The notes under the pieces are model-generated. The model saw nothing but the letters and a program-made list of their open reading frames with translations, ran no database searches and was not told where the DNA came from. Below, in pieces: positions 1 to 14,600 of a stretch of DNA of 64,000 bases. Both the position numbers and the translations under genes were made by a program. Numbering within the stretch: the stretch's first letter is position 1; each line of letters begins with the position of its first letter. The DNA lies in the NCBI GenBank assembly GCA_031769625.1, contig JAUIMM010000188.1, positions 10,779,001 through 10,843,000 on the forward strand, in the 5' to 3' direction. The DNA comes from Taudactylus pleione (Eukaryota > Chordata > Amphibia > Anura > Myobatrachidae).

Positions 1-3000
1 GTCCTCTCCTCCTCAGCACATCCCAGCACTTCTGCATCCAGTGCTCCTGTCCCTCCTCCTCAGCACAGCCCAGCCTAGCTCTACATCCAGCACTCCTGTC
101 CCTCCTCCTCTGCACAGCCCAGCACTTCTGCAATCAGGGCTCCTGTCCCCTCTTCCTCAGCACAGCCCAGCACTTCTACATCCAGTGCTCCTGTCCTCTC
201 CTCCTCAGCACAGCCCAGTAGTTCAGCATCCAGCACTCCTGTCCCCTCCTCCTCAGCACAGCCCAGCCTAGCTCTGCATCCTGTGATCCTGTACCCTCCT
301 CCTCTACAGAGCCCAGCACTTCTACATCCAGTGCTCGTGTCCTCTCCTCCTCAGCACAGCCCAGCACTTCTGCATCCAGTGCTCCTGTCCCTCCTCCTCA
401 GCACAGCCCAGCCTAGCTCTACATCCAGTGCTCCTGTCCCCTCTTCCTCAGCACAGCCCAGCAGTTCTGCATCCAGTGCTCCTGTCCCCTCCTCCTCAGC
501 ACAGCCCAGCGCTTCTGCAGCCAGTGCCCCTGTCCCTTCTCCTCAGCACAGCCCAGCCTAGCTCTACATCCAGTGATCCTGTCCCTCCTCCCCTACACAG
601 CCCAGCACTTCAGCATCCAGTGCTCCTGTCCCCTCCTCCTCTACACAGCCCAGCACTTCTGCATCCAGTGCTCCTGTCCCTGCTCCTTTGCACAGCCCAG
701 CGCTTCTGCAGCCAGTGCTCCTGTCCCCTCCTCCTCAGCACAGCCCAGCCTAGCTCTACATCCAGTGATCCTGTCCCTCCTCCTCTACACAGCCCAGCAC
801 TTCAGCATCCAGTGCTCCTGTCCCCTCCTCCTCTACACAGCCCAGCACTTCTGCATTCAGTGCTCCTGTCCCTGCTCCTCAGCACAGCCCAGCACTTCTG
901 CATCCAGTGCTCCTGTCCCCTCCTCCTCAGCACACCCCAGCACTTCTGCATCCAGTGCTCCTGTCCCTCCTCCTCTGCACAGCCCAGCACTTCTGCATCC
1001 AGTGCTCCTGTCCCTGCTCCTCAGCACAGCCCAGCACTTCTGCATCCAGTGCTCCTGTCCCCTCCTCCTCAGCACATCGCAGCACTTCTGCATCCAGTGC
1101 TCCTGTCCTTGCTCCTCAGCACAGCCCAGCACTTCTGCATCCAGTGCTCCTGTTCCCTCCTCCTCAGCACAGCCCAGCACTTCTTCATCCAGCACTCCTG
1201 TCCCCTCCTCCTCAGCACAGCCCAGCCTAGCTCTACATCCAGTGATCCTGTCCCTTCTCCTCTACACAGCCCAGCACTTCTGCATCCAGTGCTCCTGTCC
1301 CTGCTCCTCAGCACAGCCCAGCACTTCTGCATCCAGTGCTCCTGTCCCTGCTCCTCAGCACAGCCCATCACTTCTGCATCCAGCTCTCCTGTCCCTGCTC
1401 CTCTGCACAGCCCAGCACTTCTGCATCCAGCACTCCTGTCCCCTCCTCAGCAGAGCCCAGCACTTCTGCATCCAGTGCTCCTGTCCCCTCCTCCTTAGCA
1501 CAGCCCAGCACTTCTGCATCCAGTGCTCCTGTCCCTTCTCCTCAGCACAGACCAGCACTTAAATATCCAGTGCTCCTGTCCCCTGCTCCTCAGCAAGGCC
1601 CAGCACTTCTGCATCCACTGCTCCTGTCCCTCCTCCTCAGCACAGCCCAGCACTTCTGCATCCAGTGCTCCTGTCCCCTCCTCCTCAGCACAGCCCAGCA
1701 CTCCTGTCCCTCCTCCTCAGCACAGCCCAGCACTTCTGCATCCAGTGCTCCTGTCCTTCTCCTCAGCACAGTACAGTAGTTCTACATCCAGTGCTCCTGT
1801 CCCCTCCTCCTCTGCACAGCCCAGCACTCCTGTCCCTCCTCCTCAGCACAGCACAGCACTCCTGTCCCTCCTCCTCAGCACAGCCCAGCACTTCTGCATC
1901 CAGTGCTCCTGTCCCCTCCTCCTCAGCACAGTCCAGCACTTCTGCATCCAGTACTCCTGTCCCCTGCTCCTCAGCACATCCCAGCACTTCTGCATCCAGC
2001 GCTCCTGTCCCCTCCTCCTCAGCACAGCCCAGCACTTCTGCATCCAGTGCTCCTGTCCCCTAATCCTCACCACAACCCAGCCTAGCTCTACATCCAGTGA
2101 TCCTGTCCCTCCTCCTCAGCCCAGCCCAGCACTTCTGATCCAGTGCTCCTGTCCCTCCTCCTCAACACATCCCAGCACTTCTGCAACCAGTGCTCCTGTC
2201 CCCTCCTCCTCTGCACAGCCCAGCACTTCAGCATCCAGTGCTCCTGTCCCTTTTTCCTCAGCACAGCCCAGCACTTCTACATCCAGTGCTTCTGTCCCCT
2301 CCTCCTCAGCACAGCCCAGCACTTCCGAATCCAGCGCTCCTGTCACTGCTCCTCTGCACAGCCCAGCAGTTCTACATCCAGTGCCCCTGTCCCTCCTCCT
2401 CTGCACACCCCAGCACTTCTGCATCCAGTGCTCCTGTCCCCTTCTCCTCTGCACACCCCAGCACTTCGGCATCCATTGCTCCTGTCCCCTCCTCCTCAGC
2501 ACAGCCCAGCTTAGCTCTACATCCAGTTCTCCTGTCCTCTCCTCCTCAGGACAGCCTACCACCTGCATCCAGTGCTCCTGTCCCTCCTCCTCAGCACAGC
2601 CCAGCACTTCTGCGTCCAGCTCTCCTGTCCCTGCTCCTCTGCACAGCCCAGGACTTCTGTATCCAGCACTCCTGTCCCCTCCTCCTCTGCACAGCCCAGC
2701 ACTTCTGTATCCATTGCTCCTGTCCCCTCCTTCTCAGCATAGACCACCACTTCTACATCCAGTGCTCCTGTCCCCTCCTCCGCAGCACAGCCCAGCACTT
2801 CTACATCCAGTGCTCCAGTCCCTTCCTCCTCAGAGCAGCCCAGCACTTCTGTATCCAGTGCTCCTGTCCCCTCCTCCTCAGCACAGCCCAGCACTTCTGC
2901 ATCCAGCTCTCCTGTCCCCTCCTCCGCAGCACAGCCCAGCACTTCTGCATCCAGCACTCTTGTCCCTCCTCCTCTGCACAGCCCAGGACTTCTACATCTA

Positions 3001-6000
3001 GCACTCCTGTCCCTACTCCTCAGCATAGACCAGCACTTCTACATCCAGTGCTCCTGTAACCTCCTCCTCAGCACAGCCCAGCACTTCTACATCCAGCACT
3101 CCTATCCCCTCCTCCACAGCACAGCCCAGCACTTCTGCATCCAGCACTCCTGTCCCTCCTCCTCTGCACAGCCCAGCACTTCTGCATCCAGCACTCCTGT
3201 CCCCTCCTCCACAGCACAGCCCAGCACTTCTGCATCCAGCACTCCTGTCCCCTCCTCCGCAGCACAGCCAAGCACTTCTGCATCCAGCAATAATGTCCCT
3301 CCTCCTTTGCACAGCCCAGCACTACCACATCCAGCGCTCCTGTCCCCTCCTCCGCAGCACAGCCAAGCACTTCTGCATCCAGCTCTCCTGTCCCTCCTCC
3401 TCTGCACAGCCCAGCACTTCTACATCCAGTGCTCCTGTCCCCTCCTCCTCTGCACAGCCCAGCACTTCTGCATCCAGCACTCCTGTCCCCTCCTCCTCTG
3501 CACAGCCCAGCACTTCTACATCCAGCGCTACTGTCCCCTCCTCCGCAGCACAGCCCAGCACTTCTGCATCCAGCTCTCCTGTCCCTCCTCTGCACAGCCC
3601 AGCACTTCTACATCCAGCGCTCCTGTCCCCTCCTCCACAGCACAGCCCAGCATTTCTACATCCAGCTCTCCTGTCCCCTCCTCCTTTGCACAGCCCAGCA
3701 CTTCTGCATCCAGTGCTCCTGTCCCTCCTTCTCAGCACAGCCCAGCACTTCTTCATCCAGCACTCCTGTCCCCTCCTCCTCAGCACAGCCCAGCCTAGCT
3801 CTACATCCAGTGATCCTGTCCCTCCTCCTCTACACAGCCCAGCACTTCTGCATCCAGTGCTCCTGTCCCTGCTCCTCAGCACAGCCCAGCACTTCTGCAT
3901 CCAGTGCTCCTGTCCCTGCTCCTCAGCACAGCCCATCACTTCTGCATCCAGCTCTCCTGTCCCTGCTCCTCTGCACAGCCCAGCACTTCTGCATCTAGCA
4001 CTCCTGTCCCCTCCTCAGCAGAGCCCAGCACTTCTGCATCCAGTGCTCCTGTCCCCTTCTCCTCTGCACACCCCAGCACTTCGGCATCCATTGCTCCTGT
4101 CCCCTCCTCCTCAGCACAGCCCAGCTTAGCTCTACATCCAGTTCTCCTGTCCTCTCCTCCTCAGGACAGCCTACCACCTGCATCCAGTGCTCCTGTCCCT
4201 CCTCCTCAGCACAGCCCAGCACTTCTGCATCCAGCTCTCCTGTCCCTGCTCCTCTGCACAGCCCAGGACTTCTGTATCCAGCACTCCTGTCCCCTCCTCC
4301 TCTGCACAGCCCAGCACTTCTGTATCCATTGCTCCTGTCCCCTCCTTCTCAGCATAGACCACCACTTCTACATCCAGTGCTCCTGTCCCCTCCTCCGCAG
4401 CCCAGCCCAGCACTTCTACATCCAGTGCTCCTGTCCCTTCCTCCTCAGAGCAGCCCAGCACTTCTGTATCCAGTGCTCCTGTCCCCTCCTCCTCAGCACA
4501 GCCCAGCACTTCTGCATCCAGCTCTCCTGTCCCCTCCTCCGCAGCACAGCCCAGCACTTCTGCATCCAGCACTCTTGTCCCTCCTCCTCTGCACAGCCCA
4601 GGACTTCTACATCTAGCGCTCCTGTCCCTTCTCCTCAGCATAGACCAGCACTTCTACATCCAGTGCTCCTGTCCCCTCCTCCTCAGCACAGCCCAGCACT
4701 TCTACATCCAGCACTCCTATCCCCTCCTCCACAGCACAGCCCAGCACTTCTGCATCCAGCACTCCTGTCCCTCCTCCTCTGCACAGCCCAGCACTTCTGC
4801 ATCCAGCACTCCTGTCCCCTCCTCCACAGCACAGCCCAGCACTTCTGCATCCAGCACTCCTGTCCCCTCCTCCGCAGCACAGCCAAGCACTTCTGCATCC
4901 AGCACTAATGTCCCTCCTCCTTTGCACAGCCCAGCACTACTACATCCAGCGCTCCTGTCCCCTCCTCCGCAGCACAGCCAAGCACTTCTGCATCCAGCTC
5001 TCCTGTCCCTCCTCCTCTGCACAGCCCAGCACTTCTACATCCAGTGCTCCTGTCCCCTCCTCCTCTGCACAGCCCAGCACTTCTGCATCCAGCACTCCTG
5101 TCCCCTCCTCCTCTGCACAGCCCAGCACTTCTACATCCAGCGCTCCTGTCCCCTCCTCCGCAGCACAGCCCAGCACTTCTGCATCCAGCTCTCCTGTCCC
5201 TCCTCTGCACAGCCCAGCACTTCTACATCCAGCGCTCCTGTCCCCTCCTCCACAGCACAGCCCAGCATTTCTACATCCAGCTCTCCTGTCCCCTCCTCCT
5301 TTGCACAGCCCAGCACTTCTGCATCCAGTGCTCCTGTCCCTCCTTCTCAGCACAGCCCAGCACTTCTTCATCCAGCACTCCTGTCCCCTCCTCCTCAGCA
5401 CAGCCCAGCCTAGCTCTACATCCAGTGATCCTGTCCCTCCTTCTCTACACAGCCCAGCACTTCTGCATCCAGTGCTCCTGTCCCTGCTCCTCAGCACAGC
5501 CCAGCACTTCTGCATCCAGTGCTCCTGTCCCTGCTCCTCAGCACAGCCCATCACTTCTGCATCCAGCTCTCCTGTCCCTGCTCCTCTGCACAGCCCAGCA
5601 CTTCTGCATCTAGCATTCCTGTCCCCTCCTCAGCAGAGCCCAGCACTTCTGCATCCAGTGCTCCTGTCCCCTCCTCCTAGCACAGCCCAGCACTTCTGCA
5701 TCCAGTGCTCCTGTCCCTTCTCCTCAGCACAGACCAGCACTTATATATCCAGTGCTCCTGTCCCCTGCTCCTCAGCAAGGCCCAGCACTTCTGCATCCAC
5801 TGCTCCTGTCCCTCCTCCTCAGCACAGCCCAGCACTTCTGCATCCAGTGCTCCTGTCCCCTCCTCCTCAGCACAGCCCAGCACTCCTGTCCCTCCTCCTC
5901 AGCACAGCCCAGCACTTCTGCATCCAGTGCTCCTGTCCTTCTCCTCAGCACAGTACAGCAGTTCTACATCCAGTGCTCCTGTCCCCTCCTCCTCTGCACA

Positions 6001-9000
6001 GCCCAGCACTCCTGTCCCTCCTCCTCAGCAAAGCACAGCACTCCTGTCCCTCCTCCTCAGCACAGCCCAGCACTTCTGCATCCTGTGCTCCTGTCCCCTC
6101 CTCCTCAGCACAGTCCAGCACTTCTGCATCCAGTACTCCTGTCCCCTGCTACTCAGCACATCCCAGCACTTCTGCATCCAGCGCTCCTGACCCCACCTCC
6201 TCAGCACAGCCCAGCACTTCTGTATCCAGTGCTCCTGTCCCCTAATCCTCACCACAACCCAGCCTAGCTCTACATCCAGTGATCCTGTCCCTCCTCCTCA
6301 GCCCAGCCCAGCACTTCTGATCCAGTGCTCCTGTCCCTCCTCCTCAACACATCCCAGCACTTCTGCAACCAGTGCTCCTGTCCCCTCCTCCTCTGCACAG
6401 CCCAGCACTTCAGCATCCAGTGCTCCTGTCCCTTCTTCCTCAGCACAGCCCAGCACTTCTACATCCAGTGCTTCTGTCCCCTCCTCCTCAGCACAGCCCA
6501 GCACTTCTGAATCCAGCGCTCCTGTCCCTGCTCCTCTGCACAGCCCAGCAGTTCTACATCCAGTGCCCCTGTCCCTCCTCCTCTGCACACCCCAGCACTT
6601 CTGCATCCAGTGCTCCTGTCCCCTCCTCCTCTGCACACCCCAGCACTTCGGCATCCATTGCTCCTGTCCCCCTCCTCCGCAGCACAGCCCAGCACTTCTG
6701 CATCCAGCTCTCCGGTCCCTCCTCTGCACACCCCAGCACTTCGGCATCCATTGCTCCTGTCCCCTCCTCCGCAGCACAGCCCAGCACTTCTACATCCAGC
6801 GCTCCTGTCCCCTCCTCCACAGCACAGCCCAGCACTTCTGCATCCAGTGCTCCTGTCCCTCCTTCTCAGCACAGCCCAGCACTTCTTCATCCAGCACTCC
6901 TGTCCCCTCCTCCTCAGCACAGCCCAGCCTAGCTCTACATCCAGTGATCCTGTCCCTCCTCCTCTACACAGCCCAGCACTTCTGCATCCAGTGCTCCTGT
7001 CCCTGCTCCTCAGCACAGCCCAGCACTTCTGCATCCAGTGCTCCTGTCCCTGCTCCTCAGCACAGCCCATCACTTCTGCATCCAGCTCTCCTGTCCCTGC
7101 TCCTCTGCACAGTCCAGCACTTCTGCATCCTGCACTCCTGTCCCCTCCTCAGCAGAGCCCAGCACTTCTGCAACCAGTGCTCCTGTCCCCTCCTCCTTAG
7201 CACAGCCCAGCACTTCTGCATCCAGTGCTCCTGTCGCTTCTCCTCAGCACAGACCTGCACTTATATATCCAGTGCTCCTGTCCCCTGCTCCTCAGCAAGG
7301 CCCAGCACTTCTGCATCCACTGCTCCTGTCCCTCCTCCTCTGCACAGCCCAGCACTTCTGCATCCAGTGCTCCTGTCCCCTCCTCCTCAGCACAGCCCAG
7401 CTCTCCAGTCCCTCCTCCTCAGCACAGCCCAGCACTTCTGCATCCAGTGCTCCTGTCCTTCTCCTCAGCACAGTACACCAGTTCTACATCCAGTGCTCCT
7501 GTCCCCTCCTCCTCTGCACAGCCCAGCACTCCTGTCCCTCCTCCTCAGCACAGCACAGCACTCCTGTCCCTCCTCCTCAGCACAGCCCAGCACTTCTGCA
7601 TCCAGTGCTCCTGTCACCTCCTCCTCAGCACAGTCCAGCACTTCTGCATCCAGTACTCCTGTCCCCTGCTCCTCAGCACATCCCAGCACTTCTGCATCCA
7701 GCGCTCCTGTCCCCTCCTCCTCAGCACAGCCCAGCACTTCTGCATCCAGTGCTCCTGTCCCCTAATCCTCACCACAACCCAGCCTAGCTCTACATCCAGT
7801 GATCCTGTCCCTCCTCCTCAGCACAGCCCAGCTTAGCTCTACATCCAGTGCTCCTGTCCTCTCCTCCTCAGGACAGCCTAGCACCTGCATCCAGTGCTCC
7901 TGTCCCTCCTCCTCAGCACAGCCCAGCACTTCTGCATCCAGCTCTCCTGTCCCTGCTCCTCTGCACAGCCCAGCAGTTCTACATCCAGTGCCCCTGTCCC
8001 TCCTCCTCTGCACACCCCAGCACTTCTGCATCCAGTGCTCCTGTCCCCTCCTCCTCTGCACACCCCAGCACTTCGGCATCCATTGCTCCAGTCCCCTCCT
8101 CCTCAGCACAGCCCAGCTTAGCTCTACATCCAGTGCTCCTGTCCTCTCCTCCTCAGGACAGCCTAGCACCTGCATCCAGTGCTCCTGTCCCTCCTCCTCA
8201 GCACAGCCCAGCACTTCTGCATCCAGCTCTCCTGTCCCTGCTCCTCTGCACAGCCCAGGACTTCTGTATACAGCACTCCTGTCGCCTCCTCCTCTGCACA
8301 GCCCAGCACTTCTGTATCCATTGCTCCTGTCCCCTCCTTCTCAGCATAGACCACCACTTCTACATCCAGTGCTCCTGTCCCCTCCTCCACAGCACAGCCC
8401 AGCACTTCTACATCCAGTGCTCCTGTCCCTTCCTCCTCAGAGCAGCCCAGCACTTCTGTATCCAGTGCTCCTGTCCCCTCCTCCTCAGCACAGCCCAGCA
8501 CTTCTGCATCCAGCTCTCCTGTCCCCTCCTCCGCAGCACAGCCCAGCACTTCTGCATCCAGCACTCCTGTCCCTCCTCCTCTGCACAGCCCAGGACTTCT
8601 ACATCTAGCGCTCCTGTCCCTACTCCTCAGCATAGACCAGCACTTCTACATCCAGTGCTCCTGTCCCCTCCTCCTCAGCACAGCCCAGCACTTCTACATC
8701 CAGCACTCCTATCCCCTCCTCCACAGCACAGCCCAGCACTTCTGCATCCAGCACTCCTGTCCCTCCTCCTCTGCACAGCCCAGCACTTCTGCATCCAGCA
8801 CTCCTGTCCCCTCCTCCACAGCACAGCCCAGCACTTCTGCATCCAGCACTCCTGTCCCCTCCTCCGCAGCACAGCCAAGCACTTCTGCATCCAGCACTCC
8901 TGTCCCTCCTCCTTTGCACAGCCCAGCACTACTACATCCAGCGCTCCTGTCCCCTCCTCCGCAGCACAGCCAAGCACTTCTGCATCCAGCTCTCCTGTCC

Positions 9001-9099
9001 CTCCTCCTCTGCACAGCCCTGCACATCTACATCCAGTATTCCTGTCCCCTCCTCCTCTGCACAGCCCAGCACTTCTGCATCCAGCACTCCTGTTCCCTC

Positions 9100-12000
9100 C
9101 TCCTCTGCACAGCCCAGCACTTCTACATCCAGCGCTCCTGTCCCCTCCTCCGCAGCACAGCCCAGCACTTCTGCATCCAGCGCTCCTGTCCCCTCCTCCA
9201 CAGCACAGCCCAGCATTTCTACATCCAGCTCTCCTGTCCCCTCCTCCTTTGCACAGCCCAGCACTTCTACATCCAGCGCTCCTGTCCCCTCCTCCACAGC
9301 ACAGCCCAGCACTTCTGCATCCAGTGCTCCTGTCCCTCTTTCTCAGCACAGCCCAGCACTTCTTCATCCAGCACTCCTGTCCCCTCCTCCTCAGCACAGC
9401 CCAGCCTAGCTCTACATCCAGTGATCCTGTCCCTCCTCCTCTACACAGCCCAGCGCTTCTGCATCCAGTGCTCCTGTCCCTGCTCCTCAGCACAGCCCTG
9501 CACTTCTGCATCCAGTGCTCCTGTCCCTGCTCCTCTGCACAGCCCATCACTTCTGCATCCAGCTCTCCTGTCCCTGCTCCTCTGCACAGCCCAGCACTTC
9601 TGCATCCAGCACTCCTGTCCCCTCCTCAGCAGAGCCCAGCACTTCTGCATCCAGTGCTCCTGTCCCCTCCTCCTTAGCACAGCCCAGCACTTCTGCATCC
9701 AGTGCTCCTATCCCTTCTCCTCAGCACAGACCAGCACTTATATATCCAGTGCTCCTGTCCCCTGCTCCTCAGCAAGGCTCAGCACTTCTGCATCCACTGC
9801 TCCTGTCCCTCCTCCTCAGCACAGCCCAGCACTTCTGCATCCAGTGCTCCTGTCCCCTCCTCCTCAGCACAGCCCAGCACTCCTGTCCCTCCTTCTCAGC
9901 ACAGCCCAGCACTTCTGCATCCAGTGCTCCTGTCCTTTTTCTCAGCACAGTACAGCAGTTCTACAACCAGTGCTCCTGTCCCCTCCTCCTCTGCACAGCC
10001 CAGCACTCCTGTCCCTCCTCCTCAGCACAGCACAGCACTCCTGTCCCTCCTCCTCAGCACAGCCCAGCACTTCTGCATCCAGTGCTCCTGTCCCCTCCTC
10101 CTCAGCACAGTCCAGCACTTCTGCATCCAGTACTCCTGTCCCTGCTCCTGAGCACATCCCAGCACTTCTGCATCCAGCGCTCCTGTCCCCTCCTCCTCAG
10201 CACAGCCCAGCACTTCTGCATCCAGTGCTCCTGTCCCCTAATCCTCACCACAACCCAGCCTAGCTCTACATCCAGTGATCCTGTCCCTCCTCCTCAGCCC
10301 AGCCCAGCACTTCTGATCCAGTGCTCCTGTCCCTCCTCCTCAACACATCCCAGCACTTCTGCAACCAGTGCTCCTGTCCCCTCCTCCTCTGCACAGCCCA
10401 GCACTTCAGCATCCAGTGCTCCTGTCCCTTCTTCCTCAGCACAGCCCAGCACATCTACATCCAGTGCTTCTGTCCCCTCCTCCTCAGCACAGCTCAGCAC
10501 TTCCGAATCCAGCGCTCCTGTCCCTGCTCCTCTGCACAGCCCAGCAGTTCTACATCCAGTGCCCCTGTCCCTCCTCCTCTGCACACCCCAGCACTTCTGC
10601 ATCCAGTGCTCCTGTCCCCTCCTCCTCTGCACACCCCAGCACTTCGGCATCCATTGCTCCTGTCCCCTCCTCCTCAGCACAGCCCAGCTTAGCTCTACAT
10701 CCAGTGCTCCTGTCCTCTCCTCCTCAGGACAGCCTAGCACCTGCATCCAGTGCTCCTGTCCCTCCTCCTCAGCACAGCCCAGCACTTCTGCATCCAGCTC
10801 TCCTGTCCCTGCTCCTCTGCACAGCCCAGGACTTCTGTATCCAGCACTCCTGTCCCCTCCTCCTCTGCACAGCCCAGCACTTCTGTATCCATTGCTCCTG
10901 TCCCCTCCTTCTCAGCATAGACCACCACTTCTACATCCAGTGCTCCTGTCCCCTCCTCCGCAGCACAGCCCAGCACTTCTACATCCAGTGCTCCAGTCCC
11001 TTCCTCCTCAGAGCAGCCCAGCACTTCTGTATCCAGTGCTCCTGTCCCCTCCTCCTCAGCACAGCCCAGCACTTCTGCATCCAGCTCTCCTGTCCCCTCC
11101 TCCGCAGCACAGCCCAGCACTTCTGCATCCAGCACTCCTGTCCCTCCTCCTCTGCACAGCCCAGGACTTCTACATCTAGCGCTCCTGTCCCTACTCCTCA
11201 GCATAGACCAGCACTTCTACATCCAGTGCTCCTGTCCCCTCCTCCTCAGCACAGCCCAGCACTTCTACATCCAGCACTCCTATCCCCTCCTCCACAGCAC
11301 AGCCCAGCACTTCTGCATCCAGCACTCCTGTCCCTCCTCCTCTGCACAGCCCAGCACTTCTGCATCCAGCACTCCTGTCCCCTCCTCCTCAGCACAGCCC
11401 AGCACTTCTGCATCCAGCACCCCTGTCCCCTCCTCCGCAGCACAGCCAAGCACTTCTGCATCCAGCACTCCTGTCCCTCCTCCTTTGCACAGCCCAGCAC
11501 TACTACATCCAGCGCTCCTGTCCCCTCCTCCGCAGCACAGCCAAGCACTTCTGCATAGAGCTCTCCTGTCCCTCCTCCTCTGCACAGCCCAGCACTTCTA
11601 CATCCAGTGCTCCTGTCCCCTCCTCCTCTGCACAGCCCAGCACTTCTACATCCAGTGCTCCTGTCCCCTCCTCCGCAGCACAGCCCAGCACTTCTGCATC
11701 CAGCTCTACTGTCCCTCCTCCTCTGCACAGCCCAGCACTTCTACATCCAGTGCTCCTGTCCCCTCCTCCTCTGCACAGCCCAGCACTTCTGCATCCAGCT
11801 CTCCTGTCCCCTCCTCCTTTGCACAGCCCATTACAATAGCACGAATCGCTCCTGTACCCTCCGCAGCAGCCCAGCCCAGCACTTCTACATCCAGCGCTCC
11901 TGTCCCCTCCTCCGCAGCACAGCCCAGCACTTCTGCATCCAGCGCTCCTGTCCCCTCCTCCACAGCACAGCCCAGCATTTCTACATCCAGCTCTCCTGTC

Positions 12001-14600
12001 CCCTCCTCCTTTGCACAGCCCAGCACTTCTACATCCAGCGCTCCTGTCCCCTCCTCCACAGCACAGCCCAGCACTTCTGCATCCAGTGCTCCTGTCCCTC
12101 CTTCTCAGCACAGCCCAGCACTTCTTCATCCAGCACTCCTGTCCCCTCCTCCTCAGCACAGCCCAGCCTAGCTCTACTTCCAGTGATCCTGTCCCTCCTC
12201 CTCTACACAGCCCAGCACTTCTGCATCCAGTGCTCCTGTCCCTGCTCCTCAGCACAGCCCTGCACTTCTGCATCCAGTGCTCCTGTCCCTGCTCCTCTGC
12301 ACAGCCCATCACTTCTGCATCCAGCTCTCCTGTCCCTGCTCCTCTGCACAGCCCAGCACTTCTGCATCCAGCACTCCTGTCCCCTCCTCAGCAGAGCCCA
12401 GCACTTCTGCATCCAGTGCTCCTGTCCCCTCCTCCTTAGCACAGCCCAGCACTTCTGCATCCAGTGCTCCTATCCCTTCTCCTCAGCACAGACCAGCACT
12501 TATATATCCAGTGCTCCTGTCCCCTGCTCCTCAGCAAGGCTCAGCACTTCTGCATCCACTGCTCCTGTCCCTCCTCCTCAGCACAGCCCAGCACTTCTGC
12601 ATCCAGTGCTCCTGTCCCCTCCTCCTCAGCACAGCCCAGCACTCATGTCCCTCCTTCTCAGCACAGCCCAGCACTTCTGCATCCAGTGCTCCTGTCCTTT
12701 TTCTCAGCACAGTACAGCAGTTCTACATCCAGTGCTCCTGTCCCCTCCTCCTCTGCACAGCCCAGCACTCCTGTCCCTCCTCCTCAGCACAGCACAGCAC
12801 TCCTGTCCCTCCTCCTCAGCACAGCCCAGCACTTCTGCATCCAGTGCTCCTGTCCCCTCCTCCTCAGCACAGTCCAGCACTTCTGCATCCAGTACTCCTG
12901 TCCCTGCTCCTGAGCACATCCCAGCACTTCTGCATCCAGCGCTCCTGTCCCCTCCTCCTCAGCACAGCCCAGCACTTCTGCATCCAGTGCTCCTGTCCCC
13001 TAATCCTCACCACAACCCAGCCTAGCTCTACATCCAGTGATCCTGTCCCTCCTCCTCAGCCCAGCCCAGCACTTCTGATCCAGTGCTCCTGTCCCTCCTC
13101 CTCAACACATCCCAGCACTTCTGCAACCAGTGCTCCTGTCCCCTCCTCCTCTGCACAGCCCAGCACTTCAGCATCCAGTGCTCCTGTCCCTTCTTCCTCA
13201 GCACAGCCCAGCACATCTACATCCAGTGCTTCTGTCCCCTCCTCCTCAGCACAGCTCAGCACTTCCGAATCCAGCGCTCCTGTCCCTGCTCCTCTGCACA
13301 GCCCAGCAGTTCTACATCCAGTGCCCCTGTCCCTCCTCCTCTGCACACCCCAGCACTTCTGCATCCAGTGCTCCTGTCCCCTCCTCCTCTGCACACCCCA
13401 GCACTTCGGCATCCATTGCTCCTGTCCCCTCCTCCTCAGCACAGCCCAGCTTAGCTCTACATCCAGTGCTCCTGTCCTCTCCTCCTCAGGACAGCCTAGC
13501 ACCTGCATCCAGTGCTCCTGTCCCTCCTCCTCAGCACAGCCCAGCACTTCTGCATCCAGCTCTCCTGTCCCTGCTCCTCTGCACAGCCCAGGACTTCTGT
13601 ATCCAGCACTCCTGTCCCTTCCTCCTCTGCACAGCCCAGCACTTCTGTATCCATTGGTCCTGTCCCCTCCTTCTCAGCATAGACCACCACTTCTACATCC
13701 AGTGCTCCTGTCCCCTCCTCCGCAGCACAGCCCAGCACTTCTACATCCAGTGCTCCTGTCCCTTCCTCCTCAGAGCAGCCCAGCACTTCTGTATCCAGTG
13801 CTCCTGTCCCCTCCTCCTCAGCACAGCCCAGCACTTCTGCATCCAGCTCTCCTGTCCCCTCCGCAGCAGCACAGCCCAGCACTTCTGCATCCAGCACTCC
13901 TGTCCCTCCTCCTCTGCACAGCCCAGGACTTCTACATCTAGCGCTCCTGTCCCTTCTCCTCAGCATAGACCAGCACTTCTACATCCAGTGCTCCTGTCCC
14001 CTCCTCCTCAGCACAGCCCAGCACTTCTACATCCAGCACTCCTATCCCCTCCTCCACAGCACAGCCCAGCACTTCTGCATCCAGCACTCCTGTCCCTCCT
14101 CCTCTGCACAGCCCAGCACTTCTGCATCCAGCACTCCTGTCCCCTCCTCCTCAGCACAGCCCAGCACTTCTGCATCCAGCACTCCTGTCCCCTCCTCCGC
14201 AGCACAGCCAAGCACTTCTGCATCCAGCACTCCTGTCCCTCCTCCTTTGCACAGCCCAGCACTACTACATCCAGCGCTCCTGTCCCCTCCTCCGCAGCAC
14301 AGCCAAGCACTTCTGCATAGAGCTCTCCTGTCCCTCCTCCTCTGCACAGCCCAGCACTTCTACATCCAGTGCTCCTGTCCCCTCCTCCTCTGCACAGCCC
14401 AGCACTTCTACATCCAGTGCTCCTGTCCCCTCCTCCGCAGCACAGCCCAGCACTTCTGCATCCAGCTCTACTGTCCCTCCTCCTCTGCACAGCCCAGCAC
14501 TTCTACATCCAGTGCTCCTGCCCCCTCCTCCTCTGCACAGCCCAGCACTTCTGCATCCAGCTCTCCTGTCCCCTCCTCCTTTGCACAGCCCATTACAATA
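9100..14600. repeat. 2,762-bp higher-order tandem duplication within array A
   Basis: Variant units in about 9,100-11,840 recur 2,762 bp downstream, for example the CATTACAATAGCACG unit at 11,829 and 14,591. Open frames of identical length start at 9,515 and 12,277. Near 12,310/15,026 the offset becomes 2,714, that is 2,762 minus one 48-bp unit, indicating loss of a single unit in one copy. A similar 1,615-bp offset links about 3,320-3,940 to 4,940-5,555. Confidence 0.75.

Noticed and set aside
8675..9550. Cys/Gly/Arg-rich minus-strand open frames in array A
   Set aside because: They mirror the repeat unit, repeat wherever the unit lacks stops, and have no unique N- or C-terminal sequence.
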